Made by a program: the position numbers and the translations under genes. The notes under the pieces are model-generated. The model ran no database searches. It was not told the origin of the DNA and saw only the letters and a list, made by a program, of their open reading frames with translations. A stretch of 64,000 nt of DNA, taken from NCBI GenBank assembly GCA_016712345.1, contig JADJRH010000011.1:310001-374000 (forward strand), written 5' to 3'. Shown here one piece after another: positions 50,665 to 58,734 of this stretch (the stretch's first letter is position 1; each line of letters opens with the position of its first letter). This DNA is from Polyangiaceae bacterium (GTDB taxonomy: Bacteria > Myxococcota_A > Polyangia > Polyangiales > Polyangiaceae).

Positions 50665-52025
50665 GGGCAAACCTCACTTTGCCATCGACCCGATTCTATC
50701 ACCTCTCCCCATGTTTCGTCCGGGTTGCCGGGCGGCTCTTTCAGGCCTTTTGATATACAAATCGAGTGTACACAACACCGTGATTTTAGGGTAAGTTCGC
50801 CGAGGGTTTCAGTTTGAATTTTGGGCTGGGGATCGGCGGTGAGCACAAAGAGTCGACCGCCAAAGTGGCCCGCCAGAAGGGTAAGGTAAGGTTTCATGTC
50901 GGAGAGTTTGGTGGCGGCAGCAGCCACCACCATTGCAGTTGGATATGGTCGCCGGAGTAAGGCCCAGTACAATTCTTTCTTGTTAACGATGAGTTTTTCG
51001 GCATCGGCGATGGTTGGCGCCGATACACCGTCTGCTGAGAGCCCTTGTTCCGTCACATGAAACCAAGGCCCGTCGATCAGGGGTTCACACGACCGGATGG
51101 TCGGCAACTCCCCGAGTTGATTTTTCATGATGGTAGGTTGGAAATCATACAGCCATTGGTTGTCGGGTGTTTCCGGGTACACGGTGGATGAATCGCGCGC
51201 TTTGCTTCGGGTCAGACCAAAGGCGGCGAGCCCAAGCACAAGTAAAAGCACCGCAACCCCGCGAGCACCCGGCGCAAGGGTCGATTCAGAACGGGAGCGA
51301 ACGTGATGAATCGCTGCCAACGCTGCGCCAAACATCGAAAAACCGAGCAGCACCTGCACTCCCAACACGGTCACCGCATGCACGTTGGAGTGAACCCACA
51401 ACTCGCGGGGATACCGATCGGGCACAGTGCGTCGCCAAAACATCGCCATTTCCGACCAAACAAGGAGCAACGTTTCTCCCGTGAGGATTAACAGAAACGA
51501 CAGCGTGAGGACCGCGAGGAGCCCACCTCCCGGAAGCGCGCGACGACGGCGAAAAATACCCACCGACAAGAACCACCCCACAAGCCACAACCACGTTGCC
51601 GGCTTGATCGCAAAAACCTCCACTTCGTCGAATGCGTTCAGGACCAACCGCGGTTTGTAAGGAGAGTCGTACAAAACTCCCGACACCAAAGTACCCTCAA
51701 CCCATGAGACACAGGCGACCACAATCGCGATGTGTACACTCAATGCCACCAAACAAGCGACGGCAAGTCTCCATCCTTTTTGCCCAAGGGCCCAACCCAG
51801 TGCACAGCCGGCCGCGACGATCCCTGAAAGAGAAGCAATGGCGGCCCAATTGGTGGCTGGTAGAAGGTGAAGGCGCCATGGTAGGCGTTTCAGATAAACG
51901 GCCCACTCGTCAGCCTCCGCGCCGTAACCGAGGCGATCGATGTACACAAAAAACACCACAAAAAGAATCACCCCCGCGAGCGAAAACGCGATCCAGGGAG
52001 CATGGCGGGTACGGCGGCCTTCCAT
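50661..52025 (-). CDS. Multi-pass membrane protein of unknown function
   Basis: 454 residues from ATG 52025 (the frame to 52076 overlaps the neighbouring gene's end). About eight membrane helices in the first 300 residues (WIAFSLAGVILFVVFFVYI, LAVACLVALSVHIAIVVACVSW, LLAVLTLSFLLILTGETLLLVW, GVAVLLLVLGLAAFGL), then a soluble C-terminal domain of about 150 residues. Part of that domain (EKLIVNKKELYWALLRRPYP, then VVAAAATKLSDMKPYLTLL) faintly recalls the periplasmic domain of ExbD, but it may be chance. No enzyme motif seen. Its TGA overlaps the start of a 44-residue membrane peptide gene. Confidence 0.78.
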   Translation of the reverse strand: MEGRRTRHAPWIAFSLAGVILFVVFFVYIDRLGYGAEADEWAVYLKRLPWRLHLLPATNWAAIASLSGIVAAGCALGWALGQKGWRLAVACLVALSVHIAIVVACVSWVEGTLVSGVLYDSPYKPRLVLNAFDEVEVFAIKPATWLWLVGWFLSVGIFRRRRALPGGGLLAVLTLSFLLILTGETLLLVWSEMAMFWRRTVPDRYPRELWVHSNVHAVTVLGVQVLLGFSMFGAALAAIHHVRSRSESTLAPGARGVAVLLLVLGLAAFGLTRSKARDSSTVYPETPDNQWLYDFQPTIMKNQLGELPTIRSCEPLIDGPWFHVTEQGLSADGVSAPTIADAEKLIVNKKELYWALLRRPYPTAMVVAAAATKLSDMKPYLTLLAGHFGGRLFVLTADPQPKIQTETLGELTLKSRCCVHSICISKGLKEPPGNPDETWGEVIESGRWQSEVCP

Positions 52026-52072
52026 GGTCAAGGCGTGGTTCCAAACGGGCGGATGATCTCTCAGCCTTCTAC

Positions 52073-52391
52073 TCAAAAGCTGAACAGGAGGGATCCTGTT
52101 GCGGGTAGACTGGTATTTCCAATTTGGATGGGGGGTGAAAAAGCGAAACTGCGGAGGGTAGGTGTGGAGGCGGTGGGGACTTTTACTTCATAACTGCCCC
52201 TGCTGAGGACGGCCATGGCGATCCCGGTAATCAGCGCGGCTCCACCCACTCCTGCGGCGGTCCACCCGAGTTCCGCGCTCTTTCATTGCCTGCCATGCCG
52301 CATCGGGCGGCGGGTCGGCAAGGGCCAAGGAGCTGGAGAACATGACGAGGGCGGTGCTTATCGCTACCGGAATGGTGTTTGGTACTCTCAT
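52073..52391 (-). pseudogene. Small exported membrane protein interrupted by frameshift
   Basis: From ATG 52391 (or GTG 52409) the frame gives a signal peptide (PNTIPVAISTALVMFSSSLA, cleavage after ALA) and DPPPDAAWQAMK. It then degrades to an Arg-rich run and stops at 52188. In the +1 frame, from about 52284, good protein sequence continues: SAELGWTAAGVGGAALITGI (membrane helix), then SYEVKVPTASTPTLRSFAFS and a hydrophobic end, stop at 52073. One extra base near 52278-52286 would explain this. Joined product about 105 residues; family unknown. Lies 47 bp upstream of the multi-pass membrane protein start. Confidence 0.6.
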
Positions 52392-52495
52392 AAGAACGGC
52401 AGGATACACGTTTTCAAAAATAGGAAAATGAAAAACGAAACGGGTTGTGCGCGCTCGGCGAGAGGCCGCGATTTTGGGGTGGGAAGAGGCGGCAG

Positions 52496-53341
52496 TCAGA
52501 AGTTCAGGTGGACGGCGCTCGACAACCTGACATCGGTATTTTTGACTCCGGTGGGGGGTGCGGAGTCATATAAAAGGCTGAAGTTGAGTCCAAAACTTAC
52601 CATGTCGGTGACTTTGCCGAGCGCCTCTACTTCTTCGAGGAGTCGAAAGTCGCTGAAGTTGTCAAACCGGGGTTGGATGTACGTGGTGCTTTGAAACACG
52701 ATGCGGTCGCCCGCTGTGGAGACGCGTTCTGTCAGGTAGTTTGTCCAGCGGTGGCTGAGCGTTTCAGGGGTGTCGGAGGCGCCGGGGGCGACGGCGATCA
52801 TTTCATACTCCAACATGTACGCCGAACCTCCCCACCATAGAAAGTTGGGATGGTGAAACATGTCTACCCGTGCGCCGGCGCCGGCGAGGCTGCGGCGAAG
52901 GAGGCGAAAAAAGCGGTTGTATTGATATTGGATAAACGTGTCGGTTCCGATGCGGGGGTGCCACATGCCTGTCCAGCGCATGTGGAGGTAGCTTTGGCTG
53001 ACAACGGGGATGTCGGCGCGGTCTGCGTATCGGCCGTTTCCCGCGATAAACACGCGTTGCCTGATGAAGGGTAGGGTAGGTGCCTCCGTCGGGGCGGCTT
53101 CTGAAAGTGGGTAGAGTGTTTGATATTGGATCTTGCCGCCGGCGCCGATGTCAAACAGTTCAACATTGCCTTTGGCAAGGGCAAAGGTGATATCGGTATT
53201 GATACTCAAGCCGGGTTTGAGGGGGTTTTGGCGAAGCGATTCTGCGTTGACTTGGGCCAACGCTTCGCGCTCCAAAGGGAGGGCGCCGAGCGCCGTGAAC
53301 GATGCGGTGATGAGGGTTATCAGAGACGTGCGCCGAGACAT
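52496..53341 (-). CDS. DUF481-like outer-membrane protein
   Basis: 281 residues with signal peptide (LITLITASFTALGALPLERE, cleavage near ALAQ). The mature protein is a series of amphipathic strands: LSINTDITFALAKGNVELFD, YLHMRWTGMWHPRIGTDTFI, SAYMLEYEMIAV, MVSFGLNFSLLYDSAPP, ending in F (SSAVHLNF), the outer-membrane insertion signal. The opening and the order of strands resemble DUF481 (salt-stress YdiY-like) barrels. It is the last gene on the minus strand after the secretion operon, about 100 bp downstream of the TolC-like gene. Confidence 0.78.
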   Translation of the reverse strand: MSRRTSLITLITASFTALGALPLEREALAQVNAESLRQNPLKPGLSINTDITFALAKGNVELFDIGAGGKIQYQTLYPLSEAAPTEAPTLPFIRQRVFIAGNGRYADRADIPVVSQSYLHMRWTGMWHPRIGTDTFIQYQYNRFFRLLRRSLAGAGARVDMFHHPNFLWWGGSAYMLEYEMIAVAPGASDTPETLSHRWTNYLTERVSTAGDRIVFQSTTYIQPRFDNFSDFRLLEEVEALGKVTDMVSFGLNFSLLYDSAPPTGVKNTDVRLSSAVHLNF

Positions 53342-53358
53342 GGTGGCCCCGTTGTGAA

Positions 53359-53375
53359 GAAGCGATCATCGCTTC
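53359..53375. promoter_or_regulatory. 17-bp palindrome upstream of the DUF481-like gene
   Basis: GAAGCGATcATCGCTTC, perfect 8-bp arms around one base, 18 bp before ATG 53341 on the minus strand. It could be an operator, or the terminator hairpin after the TolC-like gene (stop at 53445). Confidence 0.45.
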
Positions 53376-53444
53376 GCTTGGGCCTCGGCGCTATTGAATT
53401 TGTTGAAAGGGTGACTTTCGCGGGGCGAACAATGTCCGCGCCGG

Positions 53445-54959
53445 CTATTGCGGCGTGGAGAGGCCTTGGGCGGCTCGGTAGGCGGCGACGGCTTTTTGAT
53501 AGTCAACAAGCGCGTCTACCCGCTTGAGGCGCGCTTCAGCGGTGGCTTGTTCGCGCAGGTTGACAATGAGCATGGTGCTGTCGCCGAGGTCAAATCGGGT
53601 GCGCTCCAGGGTTTCGAGTTTTTCGGCGAGGGCCACTTCGGAGGCGGTGACTTCGGCGCGTTTTCGAGCGGCTTCCATGGCGCTCATGGCGTCTTTTACC
53701 TCGGCGCCGACGCGGTCTTTGGCAAACTCGGCTTGTTTCTCGGCGCGTTTGACGGCAGCTTCACCCGACCTGACTCGGCCGCGTTGGGGGCGCCCGAGGA
53801 TGGGAATGTCAATGACAATTCCAGCTTCAAAAACGGGGATTCCGCGCTTGTCGTCGCCCGGTCCGAGGTCGGCGGAGCCGGCGACGAAGAGGTCAATGGC
53901 GGGTAGAGCTTGATTGCGTGCGAGGTTGAGTTCAACAGCGGCGGAGGCTTTGACGGCGTCGGCGCGTTTCGGTTCAGGCCGACGGGCGAGGGCCGCGGTT
54001 TCGGCGTCTTGGGTAGATCCCGCCTGCCCGGGCGGCGGCTCGGGGATGGAAGACGGGAGTTGAGAGCGCTTGGGTAGATCGGGCGTGCCGTCGGCCTTGC
54101 GGTAGAACAGCGACAAGTCGATGGCTGTTTGCTCCAAACGGCGCGTTTCGGATACGAGCTGTGCGCGACGGACGAGGAGGCTGCGCTCGTTTTCGAGTTG
54201 CTCAATTTCGGGGAGATCGCCGCGTTCAACTCGTTTTTTAAGGTCACTGTTGCGCGTTTCGGCGGTGGCAAGCCACGCTTCAACAATGGTGAGGCGAACG
54301 CCGGCACCTACCCAATCCCAATACCGTTGGGAGGTGACGCGGTTGATTTCAATCTTTTGCTGGTCCACGCCGAGTTTGGCTATTTCGAGCGCGATTTCTG
54401 CTCGTTTAATGGTGGCTCTTCGGCGGTCGATGGGGCCGTCGCGAAGGACTGGAACGCGCAGGCCGGCACGGAGTTCACCGTAGTCGTTGGTTTCGAGCTT
54501 GCCGTCGTAGTCGGCAAACTTACCCACGCCGATGCGGTATCCGGCGAAGACGGAAGTGCCCCAGAGGGGGGTAGGTTGCTCGACAACGGTGTCGATGCGT
54601 TGCGATGGGTAGGCGCCGGTGGCCATGACAGCGCCGGTGGTTCTCCAGAGAGGGTCAAACCCACCTTCGGCGGCAAGGAGATCGGCCTCGGCGCCTTGTT
54701 TTTCGGCGTCGGCGGCGATCACCAGGGGAAACCTGTCTTGCGCGTTTTTTACAACTTCGCTCAGGGTGAGCGAGCGCGCAGCGGTTGGCTGGGGATATGT
54801 TTGGGAAGTACCCGAGGTGGACGTTGCGGCGGGAGCCGCCAGGGCCGCGACGGTGCTGGAAGGTTGCGCCCCCCCTTTTTCTTGGGCGAAAGCTTGTGTA
54901 CTCAGGAGGAGCAGGGACAAGGGGAGCGACGCGGAGAATGCTTTTTGTATACGGCTCAC
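53445..54959 (-). CDS. TolC-family outer-membrane channel of a type I system
   Basis: 504 residues from GTG 54959, which overlaps the adaptor gene's TGA (GTGA); the start gives a signal peptide (AFSASLPLSLLLLSTQAFAQ). Two long helical coiled-coil segments (KRAEIALEIAKLGVDQQKIE, DAMSAMEAARKRAEVTASEV) and short strand parts (YGELRAGLRVPVLRD, IPVFEAGIVIDIPILGRPQ) give the two-fold outer-membrane efflux architecture of TolC. Trimer forming the outer-membrane exit duct for the ABC/HlyD pair encoded directly upstream. Confidence 0.92.
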   Translation of the reverse strand: MSRIQKAFSASLPLSLLLLSTQAFAQEKGGAQPSSTVAALAAPAATSTSGTSQTYPQPTAARSLTLSEVVKNAQDRFPLVIAADAEKQGAEADLLAAEGGFDPLWRTTGAVMATGAYPSQRIDTVVEQPTPLWGTSVFAGYRIGVGKFADYDGKLETNDYGELRAGLRVPVLRDGPIDRRRATIKRAEIALEIAKLGVDQQKIEINRVTSQRYWDWVGAGVRLTIVEAWLATAETRNSDLKKRVERGDLPEIEQLENERSLLVRRAQLVSETRRLEQTAIDLSLFYRKADGTPDLPKRSQLPSSIPEPPPGQAGSTQDAETAALARRPEPKRADAVKASAAVELNLARNQALPAIDLFVAGSADLGPGDDKRGIPVFEAGIVIDIPILGRPQRGRVRSGEAAVKRAEKQAEFAKDRVGAEVKDAMSAMEAARKRAEVTASEVALAEKLETLERTRFDLGDSTMLIVNLREQATAEARLKRVDALVDYQKAVAAYRAAQGLSTPQ

Positions 54960-56314
54960 TTGCCACCTTCCTTTTTGCTGCCGGAGGCGCTTGATTTGGA
55001 GTCTTTGTTGGGCGGGTAGTCGGGCGGGAAGCCGTTGAATTGACGCCACGCTTCGTACCCGAGGGGAACCACGTTGAGCAGAACCCAACCGTTGGCGCGC
55101 ATGCCTTGGCGAAGGTTTTCACCCGAGGGCCACGCCGGTTCGTTGGGGTCGGGCGTGACGACGATGCGGAACTTGCCCGAGCCGTCGTCGGCGGCGTCGA
55201 GAAACGACACGCGGCCGGCGTACGTGCCCACAGCGAGGGAAGGCCAACCGGAGAATTGAACGGCGGGCCAACCCTCGAATTGAAGGCGAACGCGCTCGCC
55301 TTCGTTGATGAGGTTTACGTCGTTGCCGTCGACCCACATCTCCACGGCGCGTTCGTCGGTGTGGGGGATGATGATGGCGAGCGGAGCGCCGCTTTTGACG
55401 AATTGGCCGCCTTGTTGAGCGAGAATGCGGAAGAGCCAACCGTCGCGCGGAGCGGTGACCGCTTGGGTTTTTTGGCGCGCGAGGCGAACGTCGAGGCGGG
55501 CGAGTTCAGCTTCGGCGTTGGCGATTTCGGCGAGGGCCGTGGCTCGGGACGCTTGGGCGTCGTTGATGGAGGCGTTGGCGTCGTTGCCGATTTTGCCGAG
55601 ATCTTGAAGCAATGCTGACTGTTCTGCGCGAGCGGCATCGCGGGCGGCGCGGGCGCGGTCAACGTCGATCTTGGTTTTGAAAGCGTCGAGTTCAGCAAGC
55701 TCTACGGCCCGTTTTGATTGCAAGCCTTCTTCGAACAGTTTGCGTACACGTTCGACCTGAATGCCTGCGGTTTGTGCGGTGGCTTCGGCCGAAGTGAGCG
55801 CCTGTTCGGCGGCGCGAAGTCGCTCTTTGGCCATGCGTGAGCGTGCGTCGGCGGCGGCAACACCGCTGGTTCGCGACGATTCAAGTGCGTCGATGCGGCC
55901 GGCGAGTGAAGCGGTGCGGGCTTTTGCAGCTTCGATGCGTTCGAGCACGGCGGTGCGTTCACGTTCAATGCGAGCAACGATTTCAGGGTCGTTGTCGGTG
56001 ATGTCGACAAGGCTCTGGCCTTCGGTGACGCGTTGACCCTCTTGCACGAACCACTTGCCGATGCGGCCTTCAACTGGGGCGTCGACCGTTTGTTGGCGTT
56101 GCGTGGCGGAGAAGGCGATGACGCGGCCTTTGCCCGGTGCGTTCTGTTGCCAGGGCACCACGATGAGGGCGAAAACAAGGAGAACGAACGCTCCTGAAAT
56201 GAGCCGTGCAAACGTGCGCGGCGCGCGGGACGTGCGCACGAAACGAACGAGACGGAGATCGGAAACGGCGGGCACTCGGTAAACGGCGCCGACTTTGTGA
56301 TCTTTGGATGCCAT
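54956..56314 (-). CDS. HlyD-family membrane fusion (adaptor) protein
   Basis: 452 residues. Cytoplasmic N-terminus, one membrane helix (LISGAFVLLVFALIVVPW, about 40-57), a lipoyl half-domain (QTVDAPVEGRIGKWFVQEGQ), a long alpha-helical hairpin (about 110-270, with RIERERTAVLERIEAAKART), the second lipoyl half (QKTQAVTAPRDGWLFRILAQ) and a beta-barrel domain (VRLQFEGWPAVQFSGWPS). Connects the inner-membrane ABC exporter with the TolC-like channel. It starts 27 bp after the ABC gene and overlaps the channel gene. Confidence 0.93.
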   Translation of the reverse strand: MASKDHKVGAVYRVPAVSDLRLVRFVRTSRAPRTFARLISGAFVLLVFALIVVPWQQNAPGKGRVIAFSATQRQQTVDAPVEGRIGKWFVQEGQRVTEGQSLVDITDNDPEIVARIERERTAVLERIEAAKARTASLAGRIDALESSRTSGVAAADARSRMAKERLRAAEQALTSAEATAQTAGIQVERVRKLFEEGLQSKRAVELAELDAFKTKIDVDRARAARDAARAEQSALLQDLGKIGNDANASINDAQASRATALAEIANAEAELARLDVRLARQKTQAVTAPRDGWLFRILAQQGGQFVKSGAPLAIIIPHTDERAVEMWVDGNDVNLINEGERVRLQFEGWPAVQFSGWPSLAVGTYAGRVSFLDAADDGSGKFRIVVTPDPNEPAWPSGENLRQGMRANGWVLLNVVPLGYEAWRQFNGFPPDYPPNKDSKSSASGSKKEGGK

Positions 56315-56341
56315 TGCAAAAAGCCTCGATCAAAAGGGGTT

Positions 56342-58537
56342 TCAGGAGTTCAAGTCTTCGGCGCGCAGGGGGCGCAGTTGGCCGCCGTCGATGACGATCA
56401 CGTCGTCTGCGGCGCGCAGCACATCGGGGTCGTGCGTTGCAACGAGGAGCGTCCACGGTGCGCGGCGCTCAAAAATGCGCTTGGTGACGGCCTTTTTGGT
56501 GCGCGCGTCGAGGTGGTCGAGCGTTTCGTCGAGAAGGAGCAGGCGCGGTTTGCCGGCGAGGGCGCGCGCGAGGACGAGACGGACCGCCTGGCCGCGCGAC
56601 AGTTCAGGCGCGCCGGTGGTGAGTTTGGCGTCGAGGCCTTCAGGGAACGCGGCGAGGTCGTTCCACAGGTCGACCGCTTGAAGTGCCTCGCGGATGTCAT
56701 CGTCGGTTATGTCCGGGCGAGCGATGCCAATGTTTTCGCGAATGGTGCCGTCAAAGACCTCAATGTCGCGCACGAGGGCGACGTGTTCGCGCCACGCTTC
56801 GGGGTGAAGCGTTCGAAGGTCGGTTTCGTCGACGAGGACGCGGCCTTCGTTGGGGGAGCGCAGCGCATAAAGCACGTCGAGCAAGGTGCTTTTGCCGGCG
56901 GCGTTGTTGCCTCGGAGTGCCACGCGGCGACCTGGAGCGACGCGGAGAGACGCCGACTTGAGGACGGGATCGCCGCCTTCGTACGCGTACGAAACGCCCG
57001 CGAGTTCTACCTGTGCAGGTTCAGGGCGGCGCACGATGGTGGTCCCGCGCGCGCTCTCCATGGGCAGATCGACGAGGTGGCCGAGTTTGTCGCACGAGGC
57101 GAGCAAGTCGTAGGTGGTCTCAAGCAGTTTGCCGAACTTTGCGAAGCGACCGACAACGCTCGTCACGATGATTTCGGACGCGACGAGTTGACCGAGAGTG
57201 AGCTTGCCTTCGATCACGAGGGCGCCGCCGAGACCGAGGAGCGCGGCGCTTGCGATCGCCTGCAAACCAAGGGCGCCGGCGAGTTTTACGAACACGATTC
57301 GAAAGTGCGAACCGCGCGCACCGAGGTATTGAAAGAGGAGATCTTCGGAGCGCGATGCGGCAAACGCCGGCCCACCCGCGGTTTTAAACGTCATGGGGTG
57401 GCGAACCATTTCTTCGAGCCAGGCGGCGACCGCGTATTTGGACTTGGATTCGTCAATGGCGGTGTCGGTTGCGCGTTTTGTCGCACCGAAGATCACGGCG
57501 GCGAGGCCCACCACGAGCAGCACGTCTAAGCCCAACAGAAGCGGGTGGTAAAAGGCCAAAATCACCATGCCGACGAAGGTTGCGAGGATGACAGCGAGAC
57601 CGTCGACAAGGAGCGTTGCGAGGCTCTTTTGCACGGTGAGGACGTCGAAGAAGCGATTGACGAGTTCGGGCGCGTGGGCGCGCTCAAACATGTCGCCGCG
57701 AACGCGCGGAAGGCGATGTGAAAGGTCGACAACGACGCGCGCAAACACGCGGCGCTGAATGCGTTCGACCACCCACGCCTGCGCTCCGGTGAGAGCACCG
57801 GCTAGGCCGAGGCCGATGAAAACCACAACGGCGAGCACAACGATCGGCTGGAGAAGACCGCCGAACGCCACGTTGTTGACGAGCGCCTGAACGCTGACGG
57901 GAAGGATGAGCGAAACGATGCCGACGGCCGCTGCGTACAGCACCGCGAGGCCTAAATCGTCGCGCTCCAAACGAAGCAGCGAGCGCACGCGCGCAAACGG
58001 TGTTGGGTGGTGATCGTGATGGTGCGCATCGGTCGAGAGTGGGGTGAGCGGTCGCGCGATGAGCCACGGAAACGGCTCGTCCGCGGAGGTGGCACCCATT
58101 GCCGCAGCGAGCGCCGTTACGCTGAGCCATTTGGTTTCACCGCCGAGATCCACGCGAATGCCGCGCACGCCGATTTCGTGAACTGTGATCACGCGCGCAT
58201 CGCCGTTGAGCGCGAGGCCAACAAGGGGCAATGCGCGGCGCGCGTCGGGCCCTTTGAGGGCGTTCACGGAGTACGAAACCGCCGAAACGGTGAGGCCCGA
58301 CGCGGGGGCTGTGGCGCGCACGTACGCTGTCCACGCTTCGCGATCGAGCTGATCCATTGGGGCCTGCGCCTGTTCGAGCGTTCGCCGTGCCGCCGCGCGG
58401 TCGATGGAAACGTCGACGGTTTCGCCGAGCGCGCAGAGCGCATCGAGGGCGGCGGCCACGACCGCGGAACATTGTTCGGCGCGGTCGACCCGGGAGGTCG
58501 GCCGCATCACGTCAGGGAGGGTGGGAGCGAAATGCAC
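56342..58537 (-). CDS. Type I secretion ABC transporter with extra N-terminal domain
   Basis: 731 residues from GTG 58537 (ATG 58507 possible). Residues 1-185 are a soluble domain with no sure family, possibly a degenerate C39-like/appendix domain; no catalytic Cys-His pair is evident. A His cluster (DAHHHDHHP) precedes the six-helix transmembrane domain (LGLAVLYAAAVGIVSLILPV to LGLQAIASAALLGLGGALVI). The nucleotide-binding domain has Walker A GNNAAGKSTLL, signature LSRGQAVRLVLARAL (Arg in the usual second-Gly position), Walker B LLLLDETLDHLD and H-loop ATHDP. Exports an unknown substrate with the adaptor and channel encoded downstream. Confidence 0.92.
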   Translation of the reverse strand: MHFAPTLPDVMRPTSRVDRAEQCSAVVAAALDALCALGETVDVSIDRAAARRTLEQAQAPMDQLDREAWTAYVRATAPASGLTVSAVSYSVNALKGPDARRALPLVGLALNGDARVITVHEIGVRGIRVDLGGETKWLSVTALAAAMGATSADEPFPWLIARPLTPLSTDAHHHDHHPTPFARVRSLLRLERDDLGLAVLYAAAVGIVSLILPVSVQALVNNVAFGGLLQPIVVLAVVVFIGLGLAGALTGAQAWVVERIQRRVFARVVVDLSHRLPRVRGDMFERAHAPELVNRFFDVLTVQKSLATLLVDGLAVILATFVGMVILAFYHPLLLGLDVLLVVGLAAVIFGATKRATDTAIDESKSKYAVAAWLEEMVRHPMTFKTAGGPAFAASRSEDLLFQYLGARGSHFRIVFVKLAGALGLQAIASAALLGLGGALVIEGKLTLGQLVASEIIVTSVVGRFAKFGKLLETTYDLLASCDKLGHLVDLPMESARGTTIVRRPEPAQVELAGVSYAYEGGDPVLKSASLRVAPGRRVALRGNNAAGKSTLLDVLYALRSPNEGRVLVDETDLRTLHPEAWREHVALVRDIEVFDGTIRENIGIARPDITDDDIREALQAVDLWNDLAAFPEGLDAKLTTGAPELSRGQAVRLVLARALAGKPRLLLLDETLDHLDARTKKAVTKRIFERRAPWTLLVATHDPDVLRAADDVIVIDGGQLRPLRAEDLNS

Positions 58538-58629
58538 GCCCAGCCTTTGGCAAAGGCTGTGCCGTTCAATTTTGCCCCATTGTTTTGGGATTCAGCCGAT
58601 TCGGCCTGGGATTGCGCCTAACGCACTGT

Positions 58630-58663
58630 GACATCCTGCCGCACCGGAGGACATCCTGCCGCA
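58630..58663. promoter_or_regulatory. Two direct repeats, 20 bp apart, upstream of the secretion operon
   Basis: GACATCCTGCCGCA occurs at 58630-58643 and again at 58650-58663, a spacing of two helical turns, about 95-125 bp upstream of the ABC gene start. Good candidate for tandem binding of a regulator. The rest of 58538-58734 shows nothing notable. Confidence 0.5.
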
Positions 58664-58734
58664 GCGCTGTCTAAGGATTGTAGAAACATTTTACGTCGAG
58701 GCGTGATCGCCGCCGAACTGGGCCTCTTTGGCGC

